From positions 62,001 through 126,000 of the forward strand of contig CAMYJB010000008.1 of the NCBI GenBank assembly GCA_947258565.1: a stretch of DNA of 64,000 nt. Reading direction: 5' to 3'. The notes below the pieces were generated by a model. That model searched no databases, was not told the DNA's origin, and saw nothing but the letters and a program-made list of their open reading frames with translations. Below are positions 1 through 8,876 of this stretch, in pieces. This DNA comes from an uncultured Woeseiaceae bacterium. GTDB lineage: Bacteria; Pseudomonadota; Gammaproteobacteria; Steroidobacterales; Woeseiaceae. The translations under genes were made by a program, and so were the position numbers. The stretch's first letter is position 1; every line of letters starts with the position of its first letter.

Positions 1-2
1 GT

Positions 3-238
3 GATGATGCGGGAAGGCGCGTCGCGGACAAGTTGCCGCAGTGGGACGACTCGCCGCCGCTCGAAGACCTGCTCGCCGCGTTGCATACGCATCCGACGCT
101 GCAGGCCGCGGACGCGCGCATTGCCGCGCAGGATACTGGCGTGGACCTCGCAGAACAACGCAACAAGCCGGGCTGGGCGCTCGACGTCGGCTACTCACAC
201 CGCAATGGTTCGTTGCCAAACGGCGACCCGCAGGGTGC
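3..238 (+). pseudogene. Truncated TolC/CusC-type outer-membrane efflux protein remnant
   Basis: Frame 3 is open from the left edge and reads like an internal part of TolC-family heavy-metal efflux outer-membrane proteins. Recognisable pieces are [40 protein letters not shown] and [10 protein letters not shown]. In the family the last motif is followed by a beta-barrel segment and several hundred more residues. Here the similarity stops near 230-238, and the frame runs on as unrelated sequence inside the next gene. The gene is cut at its 5' end by the window and truly truncated at its 3' end. The ATPase ribosome-binding site follows at once, so a deletion or recombination probably joined the two. 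Family assignment is from memory of the motif pattern. Confidence 0.6.
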
Positions 239-255
239 CGGGAGGAATGGAACGT

Positions 256-2553
256 ATGGAGCACGACAGCAAACACGAACACTCGCATGGCCATGGCGAT
301 TGTCATTCGGCAGAGAGCGAGCCACCCGCGCCTGGCAAGGACGAGCACGCGCATGGGCATAGCTGTTGCCATTCAACAGCCAGCGATGAGCCGATACCCG
401 CGGGCAAGTACGATCTGGTCCCGCCGGGCTACGAGGGTATGGTGTATACCTGCCCCATGCATCCCGAGGTGCGCGACGTTCGCAACTCCGGGTGCCCCAT
501 CTGCGGCATGGCGCTGGAACCCGAGGGCATCGTCGTCGGTGAAGAGGACACCTCCGAACTCGACGACATGCGGCGCCGGTTCTGGATCAGTGCCATTTTC
601 ACGCTACCGTTGTTCGTCTACGCCATGGGCGAGATGATCCCGGGCACACCGCTCGCCGGAGTCGTGCCGTCAGGCTGGGCGCAGGTGCTGCAATTGGTGC
701 TCGCGACGCCAGTCGTTCTCTGGGGCGGCTGGCCGTTCTTCGTGCGCGGCGTGCAGTCGGTGCGCACCTGGAATCTCAACATGTTCACGCTGATCGGTCT
801 CGGCGTTGCCGTGGCATTCGGTTATTCGCTGGTTGCCACTCTCGCTCCCGGCATCTTTCCGGAGGCATTTCGCAATCCGGACGGCCACGTCGCCGTGTAC
901 TTCGAGGCGGCTGCCGTGATCACGACGCTCGTCCTGCTCGGGCAGGTGCTCGAACTCAAAGCCCGCAGCCAGACGTCAGGCGCCATTCGAGCTTTGCTCG
1001 AGCTCGCACCGCCGACGGCACGACGCGTCACGGATGATGGTAGCGAAGAGGAAGTGTCGCTCGACGACGTCGCAAGCGGCGATCGCCTGCGCGTGCGGCC
1101 GGGCGACAAGGTTCCCGTCGATGGCGAACTGCAGGAGGGCCGCAGCAGCGTCGACGAGTCGATGATCAGCGGTGAACCCATACCGGTCGAAAAGGAACCG
1201 GGCGACGCGCTCATCGGCGGCACGGTCAACGGTACCGGCAGCTTCATCATGGTGGCGACCAAGGTCGGCGAAGACACGGTGCTCTCGCAGATCGTTCAGA
1301 TGGTCGCGGAAGCGCAGCGCAGCCGCGCCCCGATTCAGCGGCTCGCCGATGTGGTCGCAGGCTGGTTCGTGCCGGCCGTGGTCATCACTGCGGTAATTAC
1401 GTTCATTGTCTGGGGCCTGCTGGGTCCGCAACCCGCCATGGCTTACGCGATCGTCAACGCCGTGGCTGTGCTGATCATCGCCTGCCCTTGCGCTCTCGGC
1501 CTCGCGACTCCGATGTCGATCATGGTGGGTACAGGCAAGGGCGCACAGAACGGCATCCTCATCAAGAATGCAGAAGCGCTCGAAGGATTCGAGAAAGTCG
1601 ACACGATCGTCGTCGACAAGACCGGCACGCTCACGGAAGGCCATCCCGAACTGGTCATGACGACGCCCTTCGGTGATTTCAGCAAAGACACGCTGCTCGC
1701 CCTCGCCGCCTCCGTAGAGACCGCAAGCGAACATCCCCTTGCCGCCGCCATCGTCCGGGGTGCAAGGGAGCGCTCGCTGTCACTGGAGAATCAGCGGGGA
1801 TTCCAGTCGGTGACCGGGCAAGGCGCGAAAGCCGAAGTAGCCGGCAGGCGGGTTGCAGTCGGCAACGAAAAGCTCATGCGCGATCTTGGTGCTCTCGACG
1901 ACAATCTCGCTGCGCAGGCAGACGAGTTTCGCAAACAGGGTCAGACGGTCATGTTCGTCGCTGTGGACGGCAAGCCGGCGGGGCTACTCGGCGTCGCGGA
2001 CCCGATCAAGAAGACCACGGTGCAGGCCATAGAGCAACTGCATGCCGCGGGGCTCAAGGTCGTGATGATGACCGGCGACAATGCGGCGACCGCCGAGGCG
2101 GTTGCCAGCGAGATCGGTATCGACGAAGTGCACGCAGGCGTATCGCCCGAGGAAAAGAGCCGGGTCGTGCGCGAGCTGCAGGAAACTGGGTCCATTGTCG
2201 CCATGGCCGGCGATGGCATCAATGATGCTCCTGCCCTCGCCCAGGCCGACATCGGTATCGCCATGGGCACCGGCACCGACGTCGCGATTGAAAGCGCTGG
2301 CGTGACCCTCGTGCGGGGCGATCTTCTCGGCGTTGCGAAAGCCCGCAACCTGAGCCGCGAGACAATGAAGAACATCCGCCAGAACCTGTTCTTCGCGTTC
2401 GCCTACAACACGGCAGGGGTGCCGATCGCAGCCGGCATTCTTTACCCGTTCCTCGGGCTTTTGCTCAGCCCGATGGTTGCCGCGGCAGCCATGAGCCTGA
2501 GTTCGGTCTCTGTGATCGGCAATGCGCTGCGGCTAAGAAACGTCGAACTGTAA
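256..2553 (+). CDS. copA: Copper/silver-translocating P-type ATPase (P1B)
   Basis: Inner-membrane ATPase exporting Cu+ or Ag+ from the cytoplasm, 765 aa. The N-terminus is His-rich ([17 protein letters not shown]), followed by a heavy-metal-binding motif (YTCPMHPEV...CPICGM) near residues 64-84 in place of a CXXC HMA domain. Core P-type signatures are present: ISGEP (actuator), CPCALG (metal-site helix, about residue 409), DKTGTLTEG (phosphorylated Asp, about 453), SEHPLA, and [10 protein letters not shown] (about 652). YN in the penultimate helix and MSLSS in the last helix are Cu+-ATPase signatures. The frame stays open to the left edge, but GGAGG at 241-245 fits the ATG at 256 (10-nt spacing) better than the ATG at 247. 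It lies directly against a truncated efflux gene, suggesting a rearranged metal-resistance locus. Confidence 0.95.
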   Translation: MEHDSKHEHSHGHGDCHSAESEPPAPGKDEHAHGHSCCHSTASDEPIPAGKYDLVPPGYEGMVYTCPMHPEVRDVRNSGCPICGMALEPEGIVVGEEDTSELDDMRRRFWISAIFTLPLFVYAMGEMIPGTPLAGVVPSGWAQVLQLVLATPVVLWGGWPFFVRGVQSVRTWNLNMFTLIGLGVAVAFGYSLVATLAPGIFPEAFRNPDGHVAVYFEAAAVITTLVLLGQVLELKARSQTSGAIRALLELAPPTARRVTDDGSEEEVSLDDVASGDRLRVRPGDKVPVDGELQEGRSSVDESMISGEPIPVEKEPGDALIGGTVNGTGSFIMVATKVGEDTVLSQIVQMVAEAQRSRAPIQRLADVVAGWFVPAVVITAVITFIVWGLLGPQPAMAYAIVNAVAVLIIACPCALGLATPMSIMVGTGKGAQNGILIKNAEALEGFEKVDTIVVDKTGTLTEGHPELVMTTPFGDFSKDTLLALAASVETASEHPLAAAIVRGARERSLSLENQRGFQSVTGQGAKAEVAGRRVAVGNEKLMRDLGALDDNLAAQADEFRKQGQTVMFVAVDGKPAGLLGVADPIKKTTVQAIEQLHAAGLKVVMMTGDNAATAEAVASEIGIDEVHAGVSPEEKSRVVRELQETGSIVAMAGDGINDAPALAQADIGIAMGTGTDVAIESAGVTLVRGDLLGVAKARNLSRETMKNIRQNLFFAFAYNTAGVPIAAGILYPFLGLLLSPMVAAAAMSLSSVSVIGNALRLRNVEL

Positions 2554-2781
2554 TATTCGTGGCGAGACCGGGAAGCCTTATTGACAGCCCGGCGTGAACG
2601 CCTGCTACCGGAGGCGAGACCGACGATACGCAATGAAGCCGGAGATGCCCTCCTTGTTTTGAATTACGGCGAAAAATGTACCAGGGGGAACAGGTTTTCC
2701 TGCCTTATAACCAAATGAAATAAACCGTTCTCCGGGTTGATGCATCTATCAAAGAAACCAGAGCATCAGAAAGGATCCGCA

Positions 2782-3255
2782 ATGAAACTGACTCACGCGA
2801 TTGTGGCGCTATTTGTCGCTGCATTGGCATTGCCGCATGCGGCTGTCGGGCAAGATGAAGACGCCGTGGACGAGATCGTCGTAGCCAGCCAGAAATCCAG
2901 GTCTGCCTTGCAACGGGACCTGATCGACGCCGAGGACGATTTCTACTCGCTCTACAACAAATTGAACGACGATAACGAGTACGACGTTCGCTGTTACTAC
3001 GAGACGCCGACAGGTCTCCGCAAGAAGACGCACGTCTGCCGCCCCGTGTTCTTCTCCAAAGCCCGAAACCGCGAGGACAAGACTCGCAGGATAGATCCCA
3101 ATACCGATCGCGTCATTGCGAACAAGATGGTCACGTTGCAGGAGAAGCTGGAAACACTGATTGCCGCCAATCCGGAATTGCAGGTGGCGATGGCCAGGTA
3201 CAATACGGCGCGAGCCCAGCTCATGGCGCTAGACAAGGAAAGGGCCGGCAACTGA
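2782..3255 (+). CDS. Secreted protein of unknown function
   Basis: 157 aa with a clear signal peptide (MKLTHAIVALFVAALALPHAAVG), so probably periplasmic. The mature part begins acidic (DEDAVDEIVV) and is then mostly helical and charged, with two cysteines (VRCYY, HVCRPVF) that could form a disulfide, and a C-terminal predicted helix (LQEKLETLIAANPELQVAMA). The start at 2782 is preceded by AAAGGA; an upstream in-frame start at 2737 would bury the signal peptide. I do not recognise the family. It stands alone after the ATPase, separated by about 230 bp of A+T-rich sequence. Confidence 0.75.
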   Translation: MKLTHAIVALFVAALALPHAAVGQDEDAVDEIVVASQKSRSALQRDLIDAEDDFYSLYNKLNDDNEYDVRCYYETPTGLRKKTHVCRPVFFSKARNREDKTRRIDPNTDRVIANKMVTLQEKLETLIAANPELQVAMARYNTARAQLMALDKERAGN

Positions 3256-3296
3256 AATGACATCGATCGGCCCTCGCTGGCTGGATCGAGCCCGGT

Positions 3297-3902
3297 TCAC
3301 GCAATCTTCTCGGCTCGTCCCCAGAAATGATAGAAGCTGAACGGGCTGCTCTCTTGCGTTTCCAGTTCGAAGCCGAGTGACTCGAGCTCATTTACGAACT
3401 CCTGCTTTCTGAACATCCGGTCATAGGGGTGATCCGCTATTCTCCTGAAGGGTATCCCGATGCCTCGTTCCCAGGTTTCGAGCGGCAAGTCCTCGAACAG
3501 GAACTCACCATGATTTCTCAACGTCCTGTGTACTTCCGCGAGCGCGTCCTTCCAGTTGGGTACGTGGTGAATGATTCCGAAATCTACGACGAGATCGAAA
3601 CTGGCGTCAGGAAGATCGAGCCTTGATACATCGCCTTCAATAAAGGTGGCATTTGGCAGGGCGCCTGCTCGTCTTCCGGCCCTTCGTATCATCCTCGGAT
3701 CCAGGTCGATTCCGACATATCGCCGAGGACTGAACAGATCGTAAATAATCCTGGCTCCTGTTCCCTGGCCGCAGCCGATCTCAAGGACACTGTCTGCATT
3801 GCCCCTGGAAAGGCGCCAAAGACGGGGAGCCTCATAGTGTCGCTGCACATACGACCGTAAGGGGTTGTTCATCGCCCAGTATTCGATTGAATTCATCAAC
3901 AT
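3297..3902 (-). CDS. Class I SAM-dependent methyltransferase
   Basis: About 201 aa. Motif I VLEIGCGQGTGARI binds S-adenosylmethionine. It is followed by YVGIDLDP (motif II acidic residue), FIEGDVSRLDLPDASFD and the post-II segment VDFGIIHHVPNWKDAL, typical of Methyltransf_11/25 proteins. The C-terminal part (FSFYHFWGRAEK) would form the substrate side and does not identify the substrate. The start is uncertain: ATG 3902 (MLMNSIEYW) or 3896; neither has a strong ribosome-binding site. The frame is open further upstream to 4064 without similarity. Substrate unknown. Confidence 0.8.
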   Translation of the reverse strand: MLMNSIEYWAMNNPLRSYVQRHYEAPRLWRLSRGNADSVLEIGCGQGTGARIIYDLFSPRRYVGIDLDPRMIRRAGRRAGALPNATFIEGDVSRLDLPDASFDLVVDFGIIHHVPNWKDALAEVHRTLRNHGEFLFEDLPLETWERGIGIPFRRIADHPYDRMFRKQEFVNELESLGFELETQESSPFSFYHFWGRAEKIA

Positions 3903-4155
3903 GGCGCTGGCGGCAACCCCGGGGACCTGCATCCGCAAAACCTGAGGCACCACCGTACCCGAGGTCTGCCTGTGGCACCTATAGGCGAATACCGAATGGT
4001 CGCTCCTCCCGCACTGGCCCTGCAGTCCTTCGCACCTTCGGAAAGCCACTAAATGAGATCGCACCCGTCGATGTTATGATCCCAGCGTTGCACGCGCCGA
4101 ATAACCCGCAAATGGGGTGCTTAGCACCAATCAGCCCAGAACAGGAGTCCAGTCA

Positions 4156-4677
4156 ATGTCCACCCGCCTTGACCTGTCCAAGCTCAGCCTCATGGATGCC
4201 CTCGACCTCGCGATCCTGATCGAGATGGAGGCATGCCACCGGTATCAGATGTTCGCGTCCCAGTTCGGCCACAGCGGCGGCAGGGATGCCGGATCCTTTT
4301 TCGCCTCGATGGTCGAGAACGAGGCCAAGCACGGACAGGAGCTGGAGACCCGGCGCAAGGAATTGTTCGGCGATGCCCCGGCAAAGCTGACGCTCGACGA
4401 CCTGTACGACGTCGAAGCCCCGGACATGGGTGCCCCACACCGCGGCATGTCTCTCCTGGACGCGTTCAATATCGGGCTCGCCGCGGAACAAAAGGCCTAC
4501 GACTTTTATGACGTGGCCCTGTCCGGCATCACCGATCCCGATGTTCAGGAACTGTTCACCGAACTCCGCGACGAGGAGGCTGAACACGTCCAGATGCTGC
4601 GAGAGGCGATGGCCAAGCTGCCCGAGAGCGCTACGGCCGAGACCGAGTACGATCTCGACGAGACCCCCTACCTGTAG
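4156..4677 (+). CDS. Ferritin-like/rubrerythrin-family diiron protein
   Basis: 173 aa, almost all helical, with the repeated metal-ligand pattern of a four-helix ferritin-like domain: ILIEMEACHRYQ and MVENEAKHGQE in the first pair, then LAAEQKAYDFY and RDEEAEHVQM in the second. These supply Glu and ExxH ligands for a non-haem diiron site. There is no C-terminal rubredoxin domain, so it resembles the erythrin core rather than full rubrerythrin. A role in peroxide or oxidative stress is inferred from family. ATG 4156 has GGAG at 4144-4147; the in-frame ATG at 4117 lacks one. The C-terminus is acidic. Confidence 0.8.
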   Translation: MSTRLDLSKLSLMDALDLAILIEMEACHRYQMFASQFGHSGGRDAGSFFASMVENEAKHGQELETRRKELFGDAPAKLTLDDLYDVEAPDMGAPHRGMSLLDAFNIGLAAEQKAYDFYDVALSGITDPDVQELFTELRDEEAEHVQMLREAMAKLPESATAETEYDLDETPYL

Positions 4678-5329
4678 CTCGAACATCTCGAATGCGAAGT
4701 GCGCATGGCGATGCCTATGACTACCGTGCCTTTTCGTATCCGGAGTAGCCCGATGGTCAGGCGCCCTATGAATTAGCTCGTCGACCCGTTGGAAATATCG
4801 CGATCGCCATTGTCGACGCCGGGGCCACGCTTATATGCACGTCGCGATTGACGAGGCATTTCGAGCGTTTGGAGAATTGAGCGCTACGAACTATTTCGCT
4901 ATGGGTTTGACGCAATTCGACAATTACGACAATCAATCAAACAGTCACCGCCAATAAGGCTGTGATCTCTGTGATGTCCTTTCACCTATTCGTATTCATG
5001 ACTTCATATTCCGGCGCAAGCTTGCGGAGATCCTGCGCTGCAGCGTTACCAACATCGACTTCATCGGCCGCCTCAGTTCAACAGCGGAAATGATGACGCG
5101 AGCCAGGTAATTTTCTCAGATCAGCTAGGAGCAGACCTTCGGTCAACGATCAGACGTGTACTCGGCATATTGTTTCAATGGCTGACCATGCTCAGGGAAT
5201 TATGCCAAGGCACCGGCATCGATGACCGGAATGGACCTGACGTCCCTCCAGAAACAAGACCAGTAACTGGAGCGTCTGATCGTCCCACTGCCGCCGTAAG
5301 CGGATTCGCGCGCGGATACGCTCACGAAA
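4678..5329. other. About 650 bp without an intact gene
   Basis: No convincing complete coding sequence. Base composition and codon texture are less G+C-rich than in neighbouring genes, and short open frames are interrupted. One stretch near 4781-4957 resembles a piece of a transposase and is listed separately. The rest shows no gene, RNA or obvious regulatory signal that I can support. Confidence 0.5.
4781..4957 (+). pseudogene. Possible fossil of an IS481-type transposase core
   Basis: In frame 2 the translation contains RDRHCRRRGHAYMHVAIDEA followed by FRAFGEL. This resembles the first catalytic-Asp region of IS481-family DDE transposases (roughly G-[WY]-[DE]-Y-x-H-V-A-[IV]-D-D/E). The frame has a stop at 4955-4957, and no matching downstream Asp or Glu motif or terminal repeats are visible. 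If correct, this is an old, heavily decayed insertion. The match rests on one short motif and should be treated as tentative. Confidence 0.3.
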
Positions 5330-5932
5330 CTATTGGTCTACGACAAGCACCTGCCCGCTTAAGCAACCTTCTACGGCCTTGCTGTATGCCAGACCAACCG
5401 CTTCGGATGACACGTGAACGTGACCGCGAAAGAAACCGTCATACTTATCACGGGACACTTCCAGAACTTCCGGGCTGACAGCATTGATACGGATGCCCCG
5501 GGGCATGTCGACTGCGGCACCAAGAACAAAGCCATCAATTGCGCCATTTGCAGCGGCAGCACAAGAACCACCACGAATTGGATCGCGATTTAGAACACCA
5601 CTGGTGAGCGTGAAGGAACCGCCGTCGTTCATATAGTCAAAACCTTCAAGTACCAGGTTTACCTGCGGCAATACCTTGTGATTAATGCCCTTCATAAACT
5701 GCTCAATACTCATTTGATCGACAGCACCAAAGTGACCATGCCCGACAGCGGATACCACCGCATCTACTCTACCTACCTCCTGATACATCGTGCGAATGCT
5801 CTCCAGATCTTCGATATCGGCTTGGATGTCACCGCTAGACCTGCCGACTGTAATGATTTCATGTCGACTCGAAAGGGCATCTACAGCTGATTGGCCAACA
5901 GCGCCATTTGCACCAACAATTATGATTTTCAT
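5330..5932 (-). CDS. Short-chain dehydrogenase/reductase-like protein without Tyr-xxx-Lys
   Basis: 200 aa. A Rossmann N-terminus binds NAD(P): MKIIIVGANGAVGQ, then DIQADIEDLESI and VVSAVGHGHFG. The segment FTLTSGVLNRDP carries the SDR active-site serine. Where the catalytic Tyr-xxx-Lys is expected the protein reads GGSCAAAANGAIDGFVLGAA, with no Tyr or Lys. The C-terminal part (MPRGIRINAVSPEVLEVS) is typical. A subgroup of about 200-residue SDR-like proteins shares this pattern. The substrate is unknown, and activity by the classical mechanism is doubtful. ATG 5932 is preferred over TTG 5950, which would overlap the upstream gene's stop. Probably co-transcribed with the secreted protein at 5947-6474. 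Confidence 0.8.
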   Translation of the reverse strand: MKIIIVGANGAVGQSAVDALSSRHEIITVGRSSGDIQADIEDLESIRTMYQEVGRVDAVVSAVGHGHFGAVDQMSIEQFMKGINHKVLPQVNLVLEGFDYMNDGGSFTLTSGVLNRDPIRGGSCAAAANGAIDGFVLGAAVDMPRGIRINAVSPEVLEVSRDKYDGFFRGHVHVSSEAVGLAYSKAVEGCLSGQVLVVDQ

Positions 5933-5946
5933 TTGGAATCCATTAC

Positions 5947-6474
5947 TCAATACGTTGACTTTTTCCTCGAGTAAGTGCCACTCATCTCTTCCTTGGGCCC
6001 ATCAGGTGTTTCGGCAAACAGGGTCCATACGAAGTGCACCTCATCCACAAACTCCCAGGTCTCCGTATATATTGACCTGGTGCCCTCAGCGTCATAGGCG
6101 ACCAGTTCGCTTACGAGGCTATTGCCCTCGAATCGAGTCGTGTACTCGAAAACCTCAACTGGCATATCTATCGCAGTGAATATTCCCTTGATCCTATTTT
6201 CTCCCGGGTGCCAATACCAAATGCCCTCAGAAACAAGCTTGGACTTGTCTTCGACAAGAAAATAGCTACGGGCGATAATCGATCGTTGACCGACTCCCCA
6301 CTCGAATTCCTGGTAGCTACCCTCGAGATGCCACTGGCCGCCAACCAGACGTTCAAACCCGGCCAGAGGGTTTAGTTCTGACGCGTGAGCAGTTTCCGCC
6401 TGTGAACAGACCCGCCCCGGAAGCAAGAAGGCAGCAACAATAAGAGCAAGGACAATCGGTACTCTGTTCTCCAT
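5947..6474 (-). CDS. Secreted protein of unknown function, lipocalin-like strand pattern
   Basis: 175 aa with a signal peptide (MENRVPIVLALIVAAFLLPGRVCS), leaving a Cys close to the cleavage site, so possibly a lipoprotein. The mature part begins with LNPLAGFERLVGGQWHLEG and continues with beta-strand-rich sequence containing IWYWHPGENRIKG, YTTRFEGNSLV and TETWEFVDEV. This pattern resembles secreted DUF1579-like or lipocalin-like proteins, but the family is not certain. ATG 6474 is preceded by GAGGGAG at suitable spacing; a GTG immediately upstream is the other option. It sits upstream of, and just overlaps, the SDR-like gene's alternative start. Confidence 0.75.
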   Translation of the reverse strand: MENRVPIVLALIVAAFLLPGRVCSQAETAHASELNPLAGFERLVGGQWHLEGSYQEFEWGVGQRSIIARSYFLVEDKSKLVSEGIWYWHPGENRIKGIFTAIDMPVEVFEYTTRFEGNSLVSELVAYDAEGTRSIYTETWEFVDEVHFVWTLFAETPDGPKEEMSGTYSRKKSTY

Positions 6475-6799
6475 CACCTCGCTCCCTCATGTCGTACCAC
6501 GGTTCGGCACGCTGACTGCAAGGAAGGCACCAGTCTTCGACCGGGTGAATCCGCAGTGGGTCAGTGGCCGTCATTTTAGCTTAGATTCACCGAAGGGCGT
6601 GTTACGGCCGATCAGGAGTCATTCGTGCACAGCCAGCGCGACAAGCTCCGTGCAGCCAGGAGCAGTATGCTGAACAATTGAAGTACGAATGGTCTGGGGC
6701 GCGCCAATGATCTTGCGCACCCTTCCTGCATTTGTTGTCACAGGCCGAACGACACGGCAGCGATCCACTCCGATCCCGCCTTCCATGTAATGCTAACTG

Positions 6800-6824
6800 G
6801 TCTTTTAGTAAAATAGACTTGACA
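6800..6824 (+). promoter_or_regulatory. Candidate operator dyad and -35 element before the membrane protein/XRE pair
   Basis: GTCTTTTAGTAAAATAGAC at 6800-6818 is an imperfect dyad (matching outer arms GTCT/AGAC and inner TT/AA), followed at once by TTGACA at 6819-6824. No clean -10 lies at 17 bp; the A+T-rich CATATAAG begins about 20 bp downstream. The position, 70 bp before a gene pair that includes an XRE-type repressor, fits an autoregulated operator. Low confidence. Confidence 0.3.
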
Positions 6825-6890
6825 AATAGGATCCACGCAGTCACCATATAAGTCAAGCATGCTTTACTTTTAGACAATGGAGCTAGACAT

Positions 6891-7313
6891 ATGGACGATT
6901 CCAAGACACGCTCAGCCGACTGGGCTGCGACTGCCAAGAGAAACACCGTTCGTCTCGGATACTGGACTTTTGCCTGGGTTGCGACGATGGCGGTAGCCAC
7001 TTTTGGCCCCAAGTACGTCTGGGACTTCGCGACATTGCCAACGATCCTGGCAGTACTCGTGAACCTCGGCATGGGGTTCGGAATGATCGTGGCAAATAAT
7101 CGCTACCTCCAAGGACTCGATGAACTCCACAAAAAAATATTTCTTGATGCCGGCGCATTTACGCTGGGCGTTGGATTAGTTTGTGGCCTCAGCTACGAGC
7201 TGCTCGAAAATATCAAACTCATTTCTTTCGAACCCGAGATCTCGCACCTGGTCATGCTGATGTCCCTGGCATTCCTCGCCGGACTGATCTTCGGTCACAG
7301 GAAGTATCAATGA
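6891..7313 (+). CDS. Four-helix inner-membrane protein paired with an XRE regulator
   Basis: 140 aa with four predicted membrane helices: LGYWTFAWVATMAVATF, LPTILAVLVNLGMGFGMIV, GAFTLGVGLVCGLSYELL and LVMLMSLAFLAGLIFGH. There are no catalytic motifs. The stop codon overlaps the ATG of the small helix-turn-helix gene (ATGA, 7310-7313), indicating translational coupling. Membrane proteins of this size coupled to small XRE regulators are a recurrent bacterial arrangement whose role is largely unknown. The protein may sense or antagonise its regulator partner, but that is inference. Confidence 0.75.
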   Translation: MDDSKTRSADWAATAKRNTVRLGYWTFAWVATMAVATFGPKYVWDFATLPTILAVLVNLGMGFGMIVANNRYLQGLDELHKKIFLDAGAFTLGVGLVCGLSYELLENIKLISFEPEISHLVMLMSLAFLAGLIFGHRKYQ

Positions 7314-7510
7314 AAAATCGTTTGAAGGTACTTCGTGCAGAAAGGAATTGGACTCAGGCGAAATTAGCGAGTGAACTGGAAGTTTCACGGCAGACGGTCA
7401 ATGCTATCGAGAAAGAAAAATTCGACCCCAGCTTACCACTGGCGTTTAAAGCCGCCCGGTTATTCGGTTTGTCGATCGAAGATATTTTCCAGGACGAGGC
7501 TCAATCTTGA
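7310..7510 (+). CDS. Small XRE-family helix-turn-helix transcriptional regulator
   Basis: 66 aa, essentially a single HTH_3 domain: LKVLRAERNWTQAKLASELE, then the recognition helix SRQTVNAIEKEKFDPSLPLA and LFGLSIEDIFQ. This is the compact YgzD/YozG-like type of regulator that usually binds its own promoter. It overlaps the preceding membrane protein gene by four bases (ATGA), so the two form a coupled pair. The candidate target is the dyad at 6800-6818. Confidence 0.9.
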   Translation: MKNRLKVLRAERNWTQAKLASELEVSRQTVNAIEKEKFDPSLPLAFKAARLFGLSIEDIFQDEAQS

Positions 7511-7728
7511 TACGCCAGGCGAACTCACAAGGTCCGACGCAAAATCGGCCATCATTTTGGCAACTGAGTGTCTGCCGGCGGCAGAGAAACAGTTCCAGGT
7601 GTTTTCTGACAGCACAATTTATCGCAACGGTCACAATTCGCCTCGATCACAGAGCCTAATAAACCTTTTGTCCGTCGGAAGAATCCAACACAGTGTATGA
7701 CATCCATATTCCTTATGCGGCGGCGCCA

Positions 7729-8691
7729 ATGAACGAGCAATCAGTCAGGAAGTACACAGGCGTTTCAGCCTTGTCAGTGATTCTTGTCCTGTTAGTGGTC
7801 CCCGTCCTGATTACTCAGGTTACGCAGACTGAAACCCGACGTTTTCGCGGCGTGGCCCTCGAAGATACCCAATATACTGAGATCAACTTTACGAACACCC
7901 AGCAGCGAATCGAGCTGGGCGGAATGTTGTTTGTTCCCCCGGGAGAGGGCCCTTTTCCGGCGGTTGTTGTAATACACGGGTCCGGTACCAGCACGAGAAA
8001 CAATCGCTGGTACTTGACGTTGACTCAATACCTTCAGGAAAGTGGAGTGGTTGTTTTGCTCCCGGACAAACGAGGCTCGGAAAAGTCCCAGGGAGATTGG
8101 CGTAGTGCGGACTTTGAAGATCTGGCAACCGATACGTTAGCAGCGATTCAGTACCTGCAGGTTCAGGACATCGTCACGATTTCGAAGATCGGTGTTGTGG
8201 GAATGAGTCAAGGGGGTTGGATTGCGCCGATCGTCGCGAAACTATCGCAAGACGTGGCATTCCTTGTGAGTATCGTAGGCGCAGCTGTGTCTCCGGACGA
8301 GCAATTCCTTTACGAGGAAAATCACAACCTCAGACAAATGGGATTCTTGCCGGGCGTCTCAAATCTCATCGCACTCATTTCCACCGCGTACCACAGGAAT
8401 GTCGGCCAGAGGGAATTCTGGGACGCAGTGAAAGGTTTTGACCCCCTTCCGTACTGGAAACAGCTAACAGTAGACGCTCTGGCTCTATATGGGCGAGACG
8501 ACACGAATGTTCCGTCGGCCGACAGTGCTGAAAATTTGCGTGCGCTGGAAAATCCACACATTCAAGTCAAGATGTACGATGGTTCCGGTCATGCACTTGC
8601 AGAACCGGTTGATATTGGCGACAGTGTTTTTCGCAAAGACGCTCTCGAGGATATTCGGGATTTCGTACGGTCTGTCTCGGACCGTCCATGA
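7729..8691 (+). CDS. Membrane-anchored alpha/beta hydrolase (S9/dienelactone-hydrolase-like)
   Basis: 320 aa. An N-terminal hydrophobic helix (VSALSVILVLLVVPVLITQV) is a signal anchor, and the catalytic domain follows in the periplasm. The oxyanion-hole region is VVVIHGSGTS, the nucleophile elbow GMSQGG (Ser), the acid lies in ALYGRDDTNVP and the base in YDGSGHALAEP, giving a full Ser-Asp-His triad. The protein resembles the prolyl-oligopeptidase-like/DLH hydrolases often annotated as S9 peptidases. The substrate is unknown. ATG 7729 gives a sensible membrane anchor; GTG 7693 is in frame but less likely. It is preceded by about 220 bp with no gene. Confidence 0.85.
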   Translation: MNEQSVRKYTGVSALSVILVLLVVPVLITQVTQTETRRFRGVALEDTQYTEINFTNTQQRIELGGMLFVPPGEGPFPAVVVIHGSGTSTRNNRWYLTLTQYLQESGVVVLLPDKRGSEKSQGDWRSADFEDLATDTLAAIQYLQVQDIVTISKIGVVGMSQGGWIAPIVAKLSQDVAFLVSIVGAAVSPDEQFLYEENHNLRQMGFLPGVSNLIALISTAYHRNVGQREFWDAVKGFDPLPYWKQLTVDALALYGRDDTNVPSADSAENLRALENPHIQVKMYDGSGHALAEPVDIGDSVFRKDALEDIRDFVRSVSDRP

Positions 8692-8876
8692 GAACCGCAG
8701 GCCAGTTTCCGGCTGCGCCTATTGCGCCCGCGTCTGGTCGCGGTGAGCCTGTCAGCCGGACTCAACACGAAAACCTTCTGAGAAGCCGGAAGCCGCCCGC
8801 TTGCCTGTCCGCTATAATTTTGACCCCTGAATCGTTACGGCAGCTCGCAGATTGCGCTTGAAAGTCGAGAATTACG

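Noticed and set aside
1..255. N-terminal extension of the copper ATPase to the window edge
   Set aside because: The extension has shadow-like composition, while another frame there encodes a TolC-family segment; the ribosome-binding site supports ATG 256.
2554..2781. Possible promoter (TTATAAC near 2703) before the secreted protein
   Set aside because: No matching -35 at a sensible distance; too weak to list.
5170..5478. 102-aa open frame on the plus strand
   Set aside because: Half of it is antisense to the SDR gene and the rest has no similarity or ribosome-binding site.
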